A DNA stretch of 64,000 nt from Spiroplasma endosymbiont of Amphimallon solstitiale (GCF_964030965.1 NZ_OZ034999.1:620001-684000), one strand, 5' to 3'; positions 32,619-45,572 are shown, counted from the first letter of the stretch. Program-made: numbers and translations. Notes: generated by a model not told the origin, from the sequence alone.

Positions 32619-35309
32619 TTAAATTTCTATATTAAATACAAATGATTGTTGAGCAATAACATTATTGTTATAAACTGGTTTAATCATTAATTTTAACTGA
32701 TTATGAATAGATTTTAAATTTTTTAAAAAATAATAGTTTTGACTAGTTTCGCCAACACGATATCATTTTTTTTCATCAAAATAATAAATAGTATAATAAC
32801 TTAAATTTTCAATATTAATAGCATCTCATTGAAAACGAGCATTGTATAATATTTGATTATTAACTGTTCGATTAATTACGTATTCTGATTTTGGATTTGA
32901 AATTACTGTATTTTCTTTGATTTGATTATTAGTTGTTGGACTATTTATTTCAAATTCACCAACATTAAACTTAAAATTATTATTAGTTGCTTTAATTTGT
33001 AATCCTAATTTAGAAATACGATTAAAAGTATTAATACCACCAATTTTCTTTAAATCTAAAGTAATTTTAACTCAACCACCTTGTAACTTTTCTTCATTAT
33101 TTGGTGAAAAAGTTTGACGGTTTGCTATTAACGATTTTTGATCAGTAGTAGTAACTAAAAAATTAACTTTAGCATTATTATCACCATTAGTATTATAAAT
33201 AAAACTAATTTGATGGTTATTTTTAATTAAATTAGTTCCCATAATATCTCAATCATAAACTTTATTTGTATTTCAATAGCCATTAACTATACTACCTTCT
33301 TCATTAAAACCCGAACCAATAGCAATTGAATTTCCTTTTTCATACACTTGATCATAATCATAAAAACCAGAAATTTTAGAGATATCTAATGGTTGTTCTG
33401 GATGAGCATCATCATAAATTTTTCATTGATAAGTTGGTAAAATATCAGTTAATCTACGATTTGTTCATGGATAATCATTAGCAACAATACTATTACCATT
33501 TTGATCATGATTAACAAACTTAATACCACTACCCATTGAAAAATTAGTTTTCTTATTTAAAATTTGATTATCATCAAATAAAGTAGTTCGTTCTTTAACT
33601 AAATCACCAATGCCATAACTTGATGAGTTATAACCATTATTAGTTAAATAATTATAAATAGTATCTTTAACAAATGAATTTGGTTTTCCTTTAGTAACTG
33701 CAGTTTTTATTCTAGGATCCGATATAAATGCTGCCTCTTGATAATTATCACTTGCATTTCAACCTTGATAATCATTTGCATTATTATTTGCTTGCATACC
33801 AATATTATTATTTCTAATAAAAGTATTTGTTCCTGAAAATTGAATATTATTAAATAAATTTGTTGTTTGTGTCGCAAATAAATAAGCTCTAGTACCATTA
33901 ACATTATGATTTTTAGCTCAATTATAAGCATACGATCCAAATGTTCCAGCACCATTATCTAAAAAATCAGAAATTCCAGTATACACATTTTTATTATATT
34001 GAGGTTTACCAGCAATCATTGTTTCTGCATAACCTAATTGTCGAAAATCATAACTTCCAAAAAATTGGGCATTAGCTCCAGCATCAAGAATAGTATTTAA
34101 ATTTTTACCACTATAATTTGGATAATCTGTTAAAAATGATGTTGTTTTATCTGGTGTTTCACCAAAAGTTAATTGAATATCAGTTGGTGTAACTTCACCA
34201 TTAGTTTTACAATAACCACTATCTGCCATTTTTAATGTTTCTATATCATTATATCCACTAACACTTTTTGAAACTGTAGCACCATTACGATAAAAAATTA
34301 TTTTTAATGATTGAATATTTGGATCACTAGCAGTAGCTACCTTATAATTAAATTCTTTAATAATTTCGGCCATAACATTATAATCTAAAACTGTACCATT
34401 GGGAGCAGCACCGTTTGATTCATTATTAATAAATCAACCATCAAAGCCATTATAATTAGCAATATTAATTAAAATATCAACTATTTTATAAGTACCATCA
34501 CTATTTTTACTAAGAAAATCTTTTAACATTTCTTTTGTTAAACCATGATATCCATCAAGAAAAAGATTACCAAATATTGGTGTTCCATTAATGTGTGCAC
34601 TATCAATAACATCAGCTGGTGGTGGAACAATTGGCCCTTCAAATCAAGAACCTGATCAATTAATAAAATAATTAGTATATTGTCAATTTAATGGTGTATT
34701 TTCAAATGGATTTTTTGTCCCCACTATTGTATTATCAAAAGTACGATGTTTTCGTGTTGAAAATCCTAGTTGATTATAATTAATATTTTCATCTTGGTTA
34801 CTTGAGTTGTATGTTGCTACAAATTGACGTTTCTGTAAAGGTACTGTTGCTCGATTATACTTTGCATCATAGTCTTTTTGTGGATTCCAATCTAAAATTG
34901 AATTCATTCTTAAATATTTTCGAGCTGAAGAAGTTATTCCAAAATCAGAAGCATAATTACCATTAGGCATAAAACCTTTATTCAAAGGAATGCCAGTCAC
35001 TGCTTGTTTTTTAATGTTTTGTGTTCATTGAAAACCAGTATTAAATTTTGAATAATTTAAATAATGACCAGTATTGCTTGGTTTAACATTTCCTAAATCA
35101 TTAATATTACCAATATTATTAATAATATTTTGCGAGTTAGTATTATCAAAATTAATACCATCTCCATAATCTGAATTTGTTCAGTCAAAATTTGGTAAAC
35201 CATTTAAATAATCACTACCATCTAAACTACCAATATTACAAGCAACTACTAAACTAGCAGGAGCAGAAATTAAACTAAAAACACCAAAAAGTAATAATAT
35301 TTTTTTCAT
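32619..35309 (-). CDS. GH85 endo-beta-N-acetylglucosaminidase lipoprotein (896 aa)
   Basis: Predicted to cleave the chitobiose core of N-glycans on host glycoproteins, at the cell surface. The signal peptide ends in a lipobox (SLVVAC, Cys ~24). GH85 features are clear: YFINWSGSWFEGPIVPPP, HINGTPIFGNLFLDG, and the catalytic NGFDGWFINNES with Glu at about residue 297 and the Asn two residues before. Further on are YDF and GISDFL blocks and a C-terminal beta-sandwich-like region. Many TGA tryptophans break the frame under the standard code. Ribosome site AAAGGAT. It is embedded between two ABC permease genes. Confidence 0.85.
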
Positions 35310-35315
35310 CAATTT

Positions 35316-36194
35316 TTATCCTTTCATTCCTCAATTAAAAAATCTTTTTGATAAATAAGAAAACAACATAGTAAATATCAAGATTCCAATTAATGTTTGC
35401 CAAATACTAGTAAAAACAACAAATGATATTTCATTATAATTTTGAATAATTTGACTTATTCCTAGTGAATCTAAAAATTGATATGAAGTAATCAACATAT
35501 TAAACCAAATAAAATATTTAGTTGGACACAAATAACCAATAACAATAAATATTAAATTATTGTTAGTTACTGTTGGTTGAATTAAAACATCCGAAAAAAT
35601 AATGAAAAATATGGTAAAAATAGCAAGCATTACAAATGATAAATTAAACTTAGGAAAAAATGTTGTAATAAATATGTTAGCAACTGTTAAAAAAAATGTT
35701 AATAATATCATAGCAAATATATAGAAAATTCAAATAAATCATCTAATATTAGAAAGTAAATTTAGATGAAAATTAAATATTGAAATTAAAGAATAAATAT
35801 TATAACAAATAATATTAATACTTACTGATAATGATACCATTATTAAATTTGATAAAAAAATTGTTAAAATAATATAATATTCATTAATACCAATTATTTT
35901 TATTCTTTTTAAAAAGTTTTTCTTTCGCCACTCAATCATAAATATTCCTAAATAAAAAGATGAAATAAAAACTGATATTGATAAAAAATTTAACAAAATG
36001 GGGGGTAAAATTTGATAATAACTATAATTATTTCATAATCACGATGATAATGCAGAAATTAAAAAACCTAATAAAAATACAAAAATATAAGTTCTAGGAT
36101 TTCCAAAAATTACTTTTGAAATTAAAGAAAAAAGTCTTGAAAATTTAGAAACAGTACTTTGTTTGAATAATTCTTTAGTTACCATTAACTTCAT
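35316..36194 (-). CDS. ABC-2 type transporter membrane protein (292 aa)
   Basis: Polytopic membrane protein with a cytoplasmic N-terminus, six hydrophobic segments and the YLCPTKYFIWFNML tract shared with the permease at 31761. It overlaps the end of the ATPase gene by 20 bp, so the two are translationally coupled. The start at 36194 is preferred over 36185 for its GGAG site within the ATPase gene. Confidence 0.85.
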
Positions 36195-36879
36195 TTTGAT
36201 AATACTCCACCATCATTTTACGTAAACTACCATATTTTTTTATAATTGCATCAATACTTTGGTCTTGATAAATTTCACCATTTTTTAAAATTACTACCCG
36301 ATCACAAAGTAATTCAACTTCTTCTGGTGTGTGCGAAACAATTAATAAATTAATTTTTTTAATTTCTTTTCATGACTTAATAAAATTAACAAGTTTAATT
36401 TGCATTTTTAAATCTAAACCTGTAACTAACTCATCTAAAATTAAAATTTCAGGATCATTTAAAATTGATAAAAAACAATTAAATCTTTGTCTTTGACCAC
36501 CCGAAAGTAAAGAAATTTCTTTTTTCAAAATATCATTTAACTCAAAAACATCAATTAATCCTTTGCCTTCTTCACTTTTAATATATTTTTTATTTTTATA
36601 AAATTTAATTAAATCAATAATTCGTGTACCAACTGGTCAATAACCTTCTTGAAATTGAACACCAATTTTCCGACTAACCTTTTTACCAACATCATCAAGA
36701 AATAATACTTTACCTGATGTTGGTTTTAAAACTTGTGAAATAATTTCAACCAAAGTAGTTTTACCAGAACCATTAGCACCTAAAATAGCAAGTGATTGTG
36801 AAGCAGGTATCTCTAAATTAATATTTTTTAAAACCTGATTTTTACCATAATTTTTACTTATATTTTCTAGAATAATCAT
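36175..36879 (-). CDS. ABC transporter ATPase (234 aa)
   Basis: Powers the two neighbouring ABC-2 permeases. Walker A LGANGSGKTTL, signature LSGGQRQRF, Walker B EILILDEL and the switch His in IVSHTPEEV are all present. Resembles the ATPase starting at 63689. Starts 3 bp after the end of the 252-aa membrane protein gene. Confidence 0.95.
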
Positions 36880-36881
36880 TT

Positions 36882-37640
36882 TTATTTTCCTTGTAAATTA
36901 TTATTTAAAATTTCTTCATATAATTGATTAAACATTTTTTTCATATCAGAATCCAAAATTAATAGTGGCTTTACTGTATTGGCAATGGGTGGTTTATTTC
37001 ACATATATTCACCTTTGTTATTTCGTTCCACATATTTATCAAAAGTATAAAAATCAATATCAATTGATTTTTCAATTGTTCTACCTAAATCTTGAATTCA
37101 AATTTTTACTCATTGAAAATAAAAACCAGATTCAAAATACTTCATAACTCATAAGTTTAAATATTCATTTGCATTAATATAATTACTACTTGGATCATTA
37201 ATTTTATTAATAGTAAACTCAATAAAATATGTTCGCAATGTTAAGGCCATGTATATTTGCATTGATTGTGAATGAATAATTTTATTATTAATATAATCAT
37301 TAATATCTGCTGTTGGTATACCAATTTCATCATAGCCAGGTTTACCAGCATTTTTACTTGCTGAATCACGGTATTTATCAAATTCAGCAAGATAAAAATT
37401 ATTAAAACCATTAACAATATTATCATTGGTTTTACCTACTTTATCAATAGCATCTTGATATAAAAATTGTCAAACATTTAATTGATTTCTATCTTTTTTT
37501 GGTCAACCACGTGTTGGATAAAGAATATCATTTATACTATTTGTTTGATCAAAACTATTATTTACTAAAAATGTAATAACATTGCTAATTGGTGTTATAA
37601 AAATAAACATTATAAATAAAATCCATAAATATTTCTTCAT
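36882..37640 (-). CDS. Membrane-anchored extracellular protein of the ABC operon (252 aa)
   Basis: One N-terminal hydrophobic segment (WILFIMFIFITPISNVITFLV) is followed by a hydrophilic, aromatic-rich domain with many TGA tryptophans (TRGWPKKD, LNVWQF, FQWVKIWIQDL). No lipobox Cys, so a membrane-anchored or secreted protein. Family not recognised. Its position directly before the ATPase suggests an accessory or substrate-contact role with the transporter; this is inferred. Confidence 0.75.
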
Positions 37641-37698
37641 ATTTCCTCTTTAATATTAGTTATAAAAGTAAGTATATCATAAATAAGAATTTTATTCA

Positions 37699-38691
37699 TT
37701 ATTTTATTATACTTTTTATGATTTCTTCAGCAAGAAAATTTTCACCAAAAATTTCGTTAATATTAGCATTTTCAATGATATTAGTAATAGTTGCTACATT
37801 ATATTTTTGTTTTTCTAGTTTTTTTTCTAAACTAGTAGTACCTGCTGACCCTAGGAAATCACCATATATTTTAATATTTTCAATAATTCCTGCCTTAACA
37901 TTCATTCAAACGTGAATAGTTCCTTTACTAGGAAAAAGTGTTTTATGTTTTAAATCAAAATCTGGAGATTTACCATAAACTCAATCTCAAGTTCGATATT
38001 TAGTATTTGCTAATGATTCAATATCAGCAATCATTTTTTCAGAAAATTCCATAATCTTTGTATTTTTTGTACTTTTTAATTGTTCAATAATTAAATTTTG
38101 AAATTCTTCAATTGTTATTGGTGGATTTAATAATGGTAAAATATTTGTTACTCGTGCTTGTACTGATTTAATACCTTTTGATTTTAATTTATCCAAATCA
38201 GGTTTTAATACTTTTGGTAACATTTGCATATCAACATTAAAAAGAATAGTACCATGATGTAAAATTCGATTTTTATATGTATATTGGGCATTACCCGATA
38301 TTTTTTTATCATCAACTAAAATATCATTTTTACCACTAAATTGAGCATTTAAACCTAGATTTTGTAAAACATTAACTATTGGTTTTGTAAAAAGAGCATA
38401 ATTACGACCATTATCTTTATTTTTATCAAGAATAAAAGTAAAATTTAAATTTCCTAAATCTTGATAAACAGCTCCACCACCAGATAATCTTCGTACAACA
38501 TTAACTTTTTTTGTTCTTACATATTCATTATTAATTTCTTCAATTGTATTTTGGTTTCTACCAACAACAATAGTATTATTATTTTGTCATAATAATAAGA
38601 TTTCATCAGTTATATAAGGATTAGTAATCAAATATTCTTCGGCTGCTAAATTAAAATATGGGTCTTTGCTATTATTAATATAATAAATCAT
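37699..38691 (-). CDS. lplA: Lipoate-protein ligase A (330 aa)
   Basis: Activates free lipoate and attaches it to PDH E2 K40 and the GcvH-like carrier. The motif VVRRLSGGGAVYQDLGNLNF and the catalytic lysine region FSGKNDILVDDKKISGNAQ are intact, and the C-terminal accessory domain (YRTWDWVYGKSPDF) is complete. As the second lplA (28613) is broken, this is the only whole lipoate ligase in the window. GGAGAT in the end of the upstream hydrolase gene serves its start. Confidence 0.95.
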
Positions 38692-38698
38692 TATTAAT

Positions 38699-39835
38699 TT
38701 AATCTCCTTTATCTTCGGTTTTAAAATTTGTTCATTTATTAACAAATTTTAAAGTAGTTTTGCAATATGTATCATAATCGGTAGTGACGGCTCTTATATG
38801 TTTAGCAGATGGCATAATTAATAATTCACTTATTGTTTCTTCTTCATAATTTATTTTCTCTTCATACATTTTTTGTGACATTGTTGCTGGTACAGTTTCA
38901 TCATCATTACCATGAATAAATAATACAGGAATTGAAGAACAATATTTTAATTTATTAATAGGATCAATACTATTAATATTAAATTTATCTTTTAACCTAA
39001 AGAAAAATTTAACACCATAATAAAATCAAAATCAATGAAGGTTAAAGTATTGTTTACCCATAATTTTAATAATATGACTAAAACTATCAAATCCACAATC
39101 AGAAATTGCACATTTAACACCAAATTTACCAGTATCAAATCGAGATATTGTTTCCAAAACAGTACTGGCACCCATACTATTACCAATTAAAGTAATATTA
39201 GGAGGTTGTTTAAAATCTGTTTCTGCTAAATAATTATTAAGACTTAAAATAACAGCATATAAATCATCTGCTTCTTTATTACCAAAAGTAATTGCATCAT
39301 GGATATTATTACTACCATGACCTCTTGTATCATAAGTAACAATACTATATCCCTGTTCATAAAAATGTTTAACTAAATATAAAATGCTATAGCGATTTTG
39401 TTGTCAACCATGAGTTGCAATTATTCATTTATGATTTTTATTAGATTGATGATTATTAATGAAAAAAGCTGATAACAAGCGATTATCATAAGTAGTTATC
39501 GTCATATCTTGTGCTTCCATCATATCCCAATTACTATCATCAATCATTAGTTGTAGAGAATTTTGTAATTCCATATCTCGATTATAAAAACTCAAAGTAT
39601 TGAGATCAATTTTATCAAAATTTGGATTAGTACTTCGTCCAATTCGTTGAAAATTTTCCATAACATTTCGCATCATCAAACCAATAAAAAAATTAGTAAT
39701 TAAAAAAGGAATAATCCATAATGGAAAAGTAAATATCAAAATAATTTTTAATCATCAAGCAATTTTGTATTTACTTTCTTTAACTGGTAAAGTCATTCTT
39801 GCTCTAAGTTTTAAATATTTTTCATTACTAACCAT
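38699..39835 (-). CDS. Membrane-anchored alpha/beta hydrolase (378 aa)
   Basis: Paralog of the gene at 30438. It has an N-terminal membrane segment (IILIFTFPLWIIPFLITNFFIGL), THGWQQNRYS, YDTRGHGSNN, the nucleophile elbow GNSMGAS, IHGNDDETVP with the acid, and SAKH with the catalytic His. Serine hydrolase, substrate unknown. It ends 7 bp before lplA and may be cotranscribed. Confidence 0.85.
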
Positions 39836-39874
39836 TATATTTTATTCCTCTCAAAATTAATTTGATAAGGCAAT

Positions 39875-41377
39875 CTATTTTTTCTTACCTTTTAAATATG
39901 GATCTGGATATGTAACATCTTCTTTTGTTAAAATTCCTGTTGCTAAAAGTGCTGCCGCAGTAACAAAGTTATAAGGCTTATTAAAGTGTGGTAAGAAATA
40001 CATATCAATTAATGGAATTTCATCAATAGTAACCTTTTTCAATATTGCTAATGAAAACATTGCAATTGTTTCTGTATGATCATGAGTTGAACCAATTTCA
40101 GCTCCAACAATACGACGAGAACTCTTTTCTCATATAATTTTAATTTTTACTTCATGATTTTCACTCATAAAAGGTGGAAACACTGTATCTTGATAAAAAT
40201 ATGCTTCTACATTATTAGAACCTAAAATTGCTTTTGCAGAAACTTCTGATAAACCAGTAGCACATAGTTTTCAACCAAAAACAGCAATTGCATTTGTTCC
40301 TTGAACACCAAGAAAGGCAATTCTTGTTTTAGGATCTGTTTTTGCAACATTTAATCCAGCAATTAAACCACTACGTACAGCATTAGTTGCTAAGGCAATA
40401 TTAACATTTTTATTTCAAGCATTTGAACGAATATTAATACAATCACCAATTGCATAAACATTAGGATCTGAAGTTTGAAAATATTCATTAACTTCAATTG
40501 CACCACGAGGATCTAAGTTAAGTTGAACTTTACCATTCTCATCTTTCAAGATAGCAGTATTTGGTAAGAAACCAACAGCCATAATTACTAAATCAGCTTT
40601 ATATGTTCCTTTATTAGTTTTTACTTCACTCACTTTATCATCTTTAATAATAAATTCTTGTAAAGTTTCTCCTAATTGTAATTTTACTCCTACTTTTTTC
40701 ATATCTGCTTCAACATCATTTGTAAATTCTTCATCATAATAACGAGGCATAATACGATTTTCAAAATCAATTAAAGTAACTTCTTTTTTATCTTTATAAA
40801 AAGCTTCTACTAATTCAATACCAATATAACCTGCACCAATTACTACTACTTTTTTTACTTCTGGTTTACTCAAATCAGAAATAATTTCTTGAGCATGTTG
40901 GTATAGTTTTGATAAATGAATGCCATTTGTTAATTTAACACCATTTAAAGTATCTTTAACAACTGCACCATCTTTATGAGCAATTAAACCAGGAATTTCT
41001 TTACCACCTGGATTTAAGATTGGTCATGAACCAATTCCTAATACTAACTTATCATAACTTTCAGTAAATACTTCATTAGTATCTAAATTTTTAATAGTAA
41101 CAATTTTAGCTTTACTATCATATTTAATCATTTCATGTTTTTCTTTAATTTTAACACCTAATGCTCTTAACTTTTCAATTGTGGCATAAAATAATCCTTT
41201 TGGATCAGTAAATTCTTTACCAACTCAAAGCGCAATTCCACATCCTAAAAATGAAATATTATCATTACGATCATATGCTACTACTTCACTATTTGGATTA
41301 GACCTCATAATTGCCTTTAGTGCTGTTGTTCCGGCATGATTAACACCTATAACAACAATCTTTTGTTTTCTTTCCAT
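39875..41377 (-). CDS. nox: NADH oxidase, FAD-dependent (500 aa)
   Basis: Reduces O2 with NADH, giving NAD+ for glycolysis and PDH. The redox Cys C46 in FLGCGIAL, the NAD-site KKVVVIGAGYIGIELVEAF, and the FAD-binding NVYAIGDCINI are visible. A CoA-disulfide reductase of the same family is an alternative, but the GCGIALW context fits NADH oxidases. Ribosome site GAGAGGAAT. A (TA)n tract lies ~60 bp upstream. Confidence 0.9.
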
Positions 41378-41436
41378 GCTAAAATTCCTCTCTTACTTAT
41401 TACTTTTTTTCAATTTCTTTTTTGTAATCACAAATA

Positions 41437-41456
41437 CATATATATATATATATATT
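41437..41456. repeat. (TA)n microsatellite upstream of nox
   Basis: About ten TA units between nox and the small genes at 41524. It is placed where it could change promoter spacing for nox. Confidence 0.6.
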
Positions 41457-41523
41457 ATTTTATCACTTTTTATTTAATAGTTACAACTCTTTCTTTGTTC
41501 AGTAAATGAATATAACAATAATT

Positions 41524-41664
41524 TTAAGAAGCTGAAATTGCCATTGCTGATGGACTACTTCCATCATGATCATGATGATATTTATTAATTTCTAATAAGC
41601 CACGACAAGTATCTCAATTATTATTTAAGAACGGCTTATTAGTTGGTTTATTTTTTTTTGTCAT
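41524..41664 (-). CDS. Small His/Asp/Ser-rich ORF (46 aa)
   Basis: Reads MTKKNKPTNKPFLNNNWDTC..., then a metal-ligand-like HHDHDGSSPSAMAISAS tail. It overlaps the end of the 38-aa ORF by 17 bases in another frame, so either two small overlapping genes or one frameshifted gene. No known family; no clear ribosome site. Confidence 0.35.
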
Positions 41665-41764
41665 AATTATTTATTTTATTTATCATGCTTTTATCAAAAT
41701 TTTCAATTTCATCTTTTTCAAAAATTTTAAAAATTTTCTTTTCTTTAATGTCTTTATATGTCAT
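41648..41764 (-). CDS. Small charged ORF (38 aa)
   Basis: MTYKDIKEKKIFKIFEKDEI..., with GGAGAAAAAAGT before the ATG. The good ribosome site supports translation. Unknown family; may form one gene with the overlapping ORF at 41524 through a frameshift. Confidence 0.45.
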   Translation of the reverse strand: MTYKDIKEKKIFKIFEKDEIENFDKSMINKINNYDKKK

Positions 41765-41890
41765 ACTTTTTTCTCCTTAAATCTTTAAAGTAGTTATTTT
41801 TAATTAAAATTTGATAATTATTAAGTATTTTCACTTAATTTAAACATTATATATCAAAACAAAAAATCCTTAATCTATTTTTTTTATTTT

Positions 41891-43144
41891 TTAAATATTT
41901 TTTAATAAATTATATGTATCTTGACAAATCATTAATTCTTCATTTGTTCTAATTTTAAAAATAGGAACTTCTGATTGTTTATCACTAATTTCTAAGTAAT
42001 CATTATACTTATCATTATTTTTATTAGTTACTAATTTTAAAGTAAACACTTTAATTTCCTCAATAACTAATTGACGAATAATTGCAGAATTTTCACCAAT
42101 ACCTGCAGTAAATACTAATGCATCAATATTACTATCTAAATCATTACCATATTGAACAATATAATTAGCAATTCTTTGAACAAACATTTTTATTGCTAAT
42201 TGTGATTGTAAATGATACTTATGGTTTTTATCATTACTACTTGCAAGAACATCACGTAAATCAGAAGAATGTCCACTAATTCCTAATAAACCCGAACTTT
42301 TATTTAAATCATTAGTAACGGTTTCAATAGTTGCTTCTGCTTTAACATTACACATATAACCATGAATAGAAGGGTCAATGATACCACTTCTAGAACCCAT
42401 AATTAAACCATCTAACGGTGTTAATCCCATGCTAGTATTAAAACTTTTACCATTTTTAATAGCACAAATACTAGCACCATTACCTAAATGACAAATAATA
42501 GCATTAATCTTATCTTTTGGTTTATTTAAAATATTAGTTAATTTATCTAAAATATAACGATAACTAGTACCATGAAATCCATATCTTCTTACCTCATATG
42601 TTTTATATCAATCATATGGAACTGAGTAAAGATATTTTTCTTCAGGAATAGTACTATGAAATGAAGTATCAAATACTGCCACATGTTTAGCATGTGGAAC
42701 TAATTTTTGAAAAGATGATAATCCTTTTAAAGCTGGTGGATTATGTAATGGTGCTAAAGGAATACATGCTTTGATACCAGCAATGACTTTCTCATCAATA
42801 ACAATTGAGTTATTAAATTTTTGACCACCGTGAACCATACGATGACCAATTCGTTTAATATCATCAAAATTATTAATGACCTTATACTCAATTAATGCAT
42901 CAATAACTGTTTGCGCTCCTATAATATGATCAGCAATATCTTTCGTTACTTCATGTTTAATAAAGTTATTACCATTAGCAATTTCAATAATAAAATTACT
43001 ATTTTTAATAGCTATCCTTTCAACTAAACCTTTACAAAGAATAGTAAAATCAGGTTGTTTATCATTATTAATAGCATTAAAAAGTTGAAATTTAATAGAA
43101 CTACTTCCAGCATTAATAACTAAAATTTTATTTTGTTCTGACAT
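41891..43144 (-). CDS. ackA: Acetate kinase (417 aa)
   Basis: Makes ATP from acetyl phosphate. ASKHA-fold signatures: ILVINAGSSSIKFQLF at the N-terminus, RIGHRMVHGG, FDTSFHSTIPEE, YGFHGTSYRYI, HLGNGASICAI and FTAGIGENSA. Two frames are joined over TGA tryptophan (VPYDWYKTYEV). It follows pta by 18 bp and ends the pyruvate-to-acetate ATP pathway that starts with PDH. Confidence 0.97.
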
Positions 43145-43162
43145 ATTTGTTTTATCTCCTTA

Positions 43163-44155
43163 TTAATTCTTAATTAATGTTTGAATAGCAGTGATCAATG
43201 CTGTGTAATAAATGTCATCAATAGTAGCACCACGAGAAAGATCATTAACTGGCTGATTTAAACCCAAAACAATAGGACCAATAGCTTTATAATGACCTAA
43301 TCTTTGGGCAATTTTATAACCAATATTAGCAGCATCTAAAGTTGGGAAAATAAATGCATTACAATGATTTTTAATTGTTAATTCTGGGAATTTTTTATTT
43401 CGCACTTCTTGATTTCAAGCAGCATCAAATTGAATTGGTCCTGCTACTTGCACATTCTTTAATTTTAATTGCTGAACAAAGTTAGTAGCATTACGTACTT
43501 TATCAACACTTTCACCACTACCACTAGTATTAGTAGAATAAGATAACATTGCTAATTTAATTGGATTAAATTCTAAAAGTTCACCAAAGTGAATTGTAGA
43601 TTTTGCAATATCTGCTAATTGTTCAGCTGTTGGATTTAAATTAATTGAACCATCACTAAATAAAAATATTTCTTCATTTTTATTCATAATAAATGTACTT
43701 GAAACAGTTTTAGTACCTGCTTTTGGTCCAATAATTTGTAAAGCTGGACGTAAAATATCAGCAGTAGTAAAAGTAATACCACCAACAAAACCATTAACTT
43801 CTTTATTATTTAATAACATCATTCCATAGTAATTACGACTTAATACCAATTTATTAGCTGCTTCTAAAGTTAAACCCTTTGCTTTTCTTAATTCATATAA
43901 TTGATTAGTAAAATTTGTTACTTGATTTTCTTCAATAGATAATGTTTTAATATTAGAATTTTTAATATTACTAGGAATTTCTTTATCATTATTAAATAAT
44001 AAAACCGGTGTAATAAAATTTTTAACAGGTGAATTATCATTAATAATTTTTAAAGCTACTGCCTGTACTTTTTCATTATCCGCTTCTGGAAATAAAATTC
44101 TGATTGGTGTTTTGCTTTTTTGTAAAATAGATAAAATAAAATCTAATAGTTTCAT
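43163..44155 (-). CDS. pta: Phosphate acetyltransferase (330 aa)
   Basis: Converts acetyl-CoA and phosphate to acetyl phosphate for AckA. IRILFPEADNEKV, GFVGGITFTTADILRPALQIIG and the C-terminal GPIVLGLNQPVNDLSRGAT are typical. A TGA tryptophan follows QFDAA. In an apparent operon with pyrH upstream and ackA downstream. Length is normal. Confidence 0.96.
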
Positions 44156-44178
44156 ATTATCTTCTCTCCTTTAATTTG

Positions 44179-44907
44179 TTAATTTTGATTACTAATAATA
44201 GTTGCAATTGCTTTATTTTGTACTGCTTTAATGATATTGTTTTCAACCTTAATATCAAATACCATAATTTTCAAGTTAGCTTCCATGCACATTGTTGAAG
44301 CAGTTAAATCCATTACTTTTAATTGTTTATTAGTAATATCTTGATATGATAAATGTGAATAACGAATAGCATTTTTGTTAATGTTTGGATCTTTATCATA
44401 AACACCATCAACGCCATTTTTTGCCATTAATAATATATCCGCATTAATTTCAGTAGCACGAAGTGCTGCTGCAGTATCCGTTGTAAAGTATGGTGAACCA
44501 GTACCACCAGCAAAAATACAAACATAGCCTTTTTCAAAACTACTAATAGCTTTTTTGTAATAAAAAGGTTCAGCAACTTGATTAATCTCTAATGATGTTT
44601 GCACAATAACTTTTACGTTAAGCGCTTTTAACTTTGATTCAATTACCAAAGCATTCATAATAGTTGCTAACATTCCCATATAATCAGCATTAATTCTTTT
44701 TAAGCCAATCTTTTCTCCTTGTTTAGCACCACGTCAAATATTACCACCACCAATTACTAAACCAACTTCTACTTTTGCCTTAACTAGGGTTTGAATTTGT
44801 TGACAAACATTATGAATACTTTCATTATTATATAATTCATTACTACCATCACCTAAAGCTTCACCACTAATTTTTAATAATATTCGTTTATATTTAAATT
44901 GTTCCAT
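44179..44907 (-). CDS. pyrH: UMP kinase (242 aa)
   Basis: Phosphorylates UMP to UDP with ATP. YKRILLKISGEALG, GLVIGGGNIWRGAK, FAGGTGSPYFTTDTAA and the DGVYDKDP motif are all there. The frr gene that commonly follows pyrH is absent here; pta comes next. AGGAGGAT upstream. Confidence 0.97.
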
Positions 44908-44933
44908 TTTTGATCATCCTCCTTAAATTTAAT

Positions 44934-44965
44934 ATTATAAAAAGCCACAGATTGCTTTGTGGCTT
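44934..44965 (-). terminator. Terminator before pyrH
   Basis: Stem GCCACA / TGTGGC with a T run on the minus strand, between the 193-aa gene and pyrH. Confidence 0.75.
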
Positions 44966-44970
44966 CTTAT

Positions 44971-45552
44971 TTATTTACTGTTATCACTAGATAATGAATC
45001 ATTATTTGCGCTTTCAGCGACAGTTTCTAATTCAACGTTAGCAATAACTTTTTGTGCTAAATGATCTTTAACAAAAAGTTGTGCTTGTGGAGTAATAATT
45101 GTTAAACGTTTTTTAATTTTTTTAATACCCTGTTCATAAACAATTTTTAAAACATTTTTCTTTTGTTCCAATGCAACAATTTTACTAGTATTAACGCTTT
45201 GTCCAAAGAAATAAATATTATGTTCATCAACTGCGATACCAAAATCAAAACTAAAAATATATGCTAATCCTAACATGATAACTAAAAATATATACTCTAC
45301 TATTAATAAACTTAAAAAAGCAGAATCAGATTTAATATATTCTGGTTCAAATGTTCAAACTTGCATTCCAATTGGAACAATTGAGATAACTAAACCAATT
45401 ACACCAACTATTAATGTTGCTACTAATAATTTTAAATTCAAAAATTTAATAGTTGTTTTTGGTTTATTAAAACTATATCATCCTCAACCAAAAATAACTA
45501 ATAATAATATAAACATTACTAATGCAATATAATATATAATTTGAAAATTCAC
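44971..45552 (-). CDS. Conserved membrane hypothetical (193 aa)
   Basis: Starts with GTG at 45552, chosen because GGAGG lies 7 bases upstream and the frame is open with TGA tryptophans. Three membrane segments fill the first ~125 residues; the last ~70 residues are soluble with a basic stretch and acidic end. No family is recognised. It lies between tsf and pyrH. Confidence 0.75.
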
Positions 45553-45572
45553 TTTATTTACCTCCTAAATGT

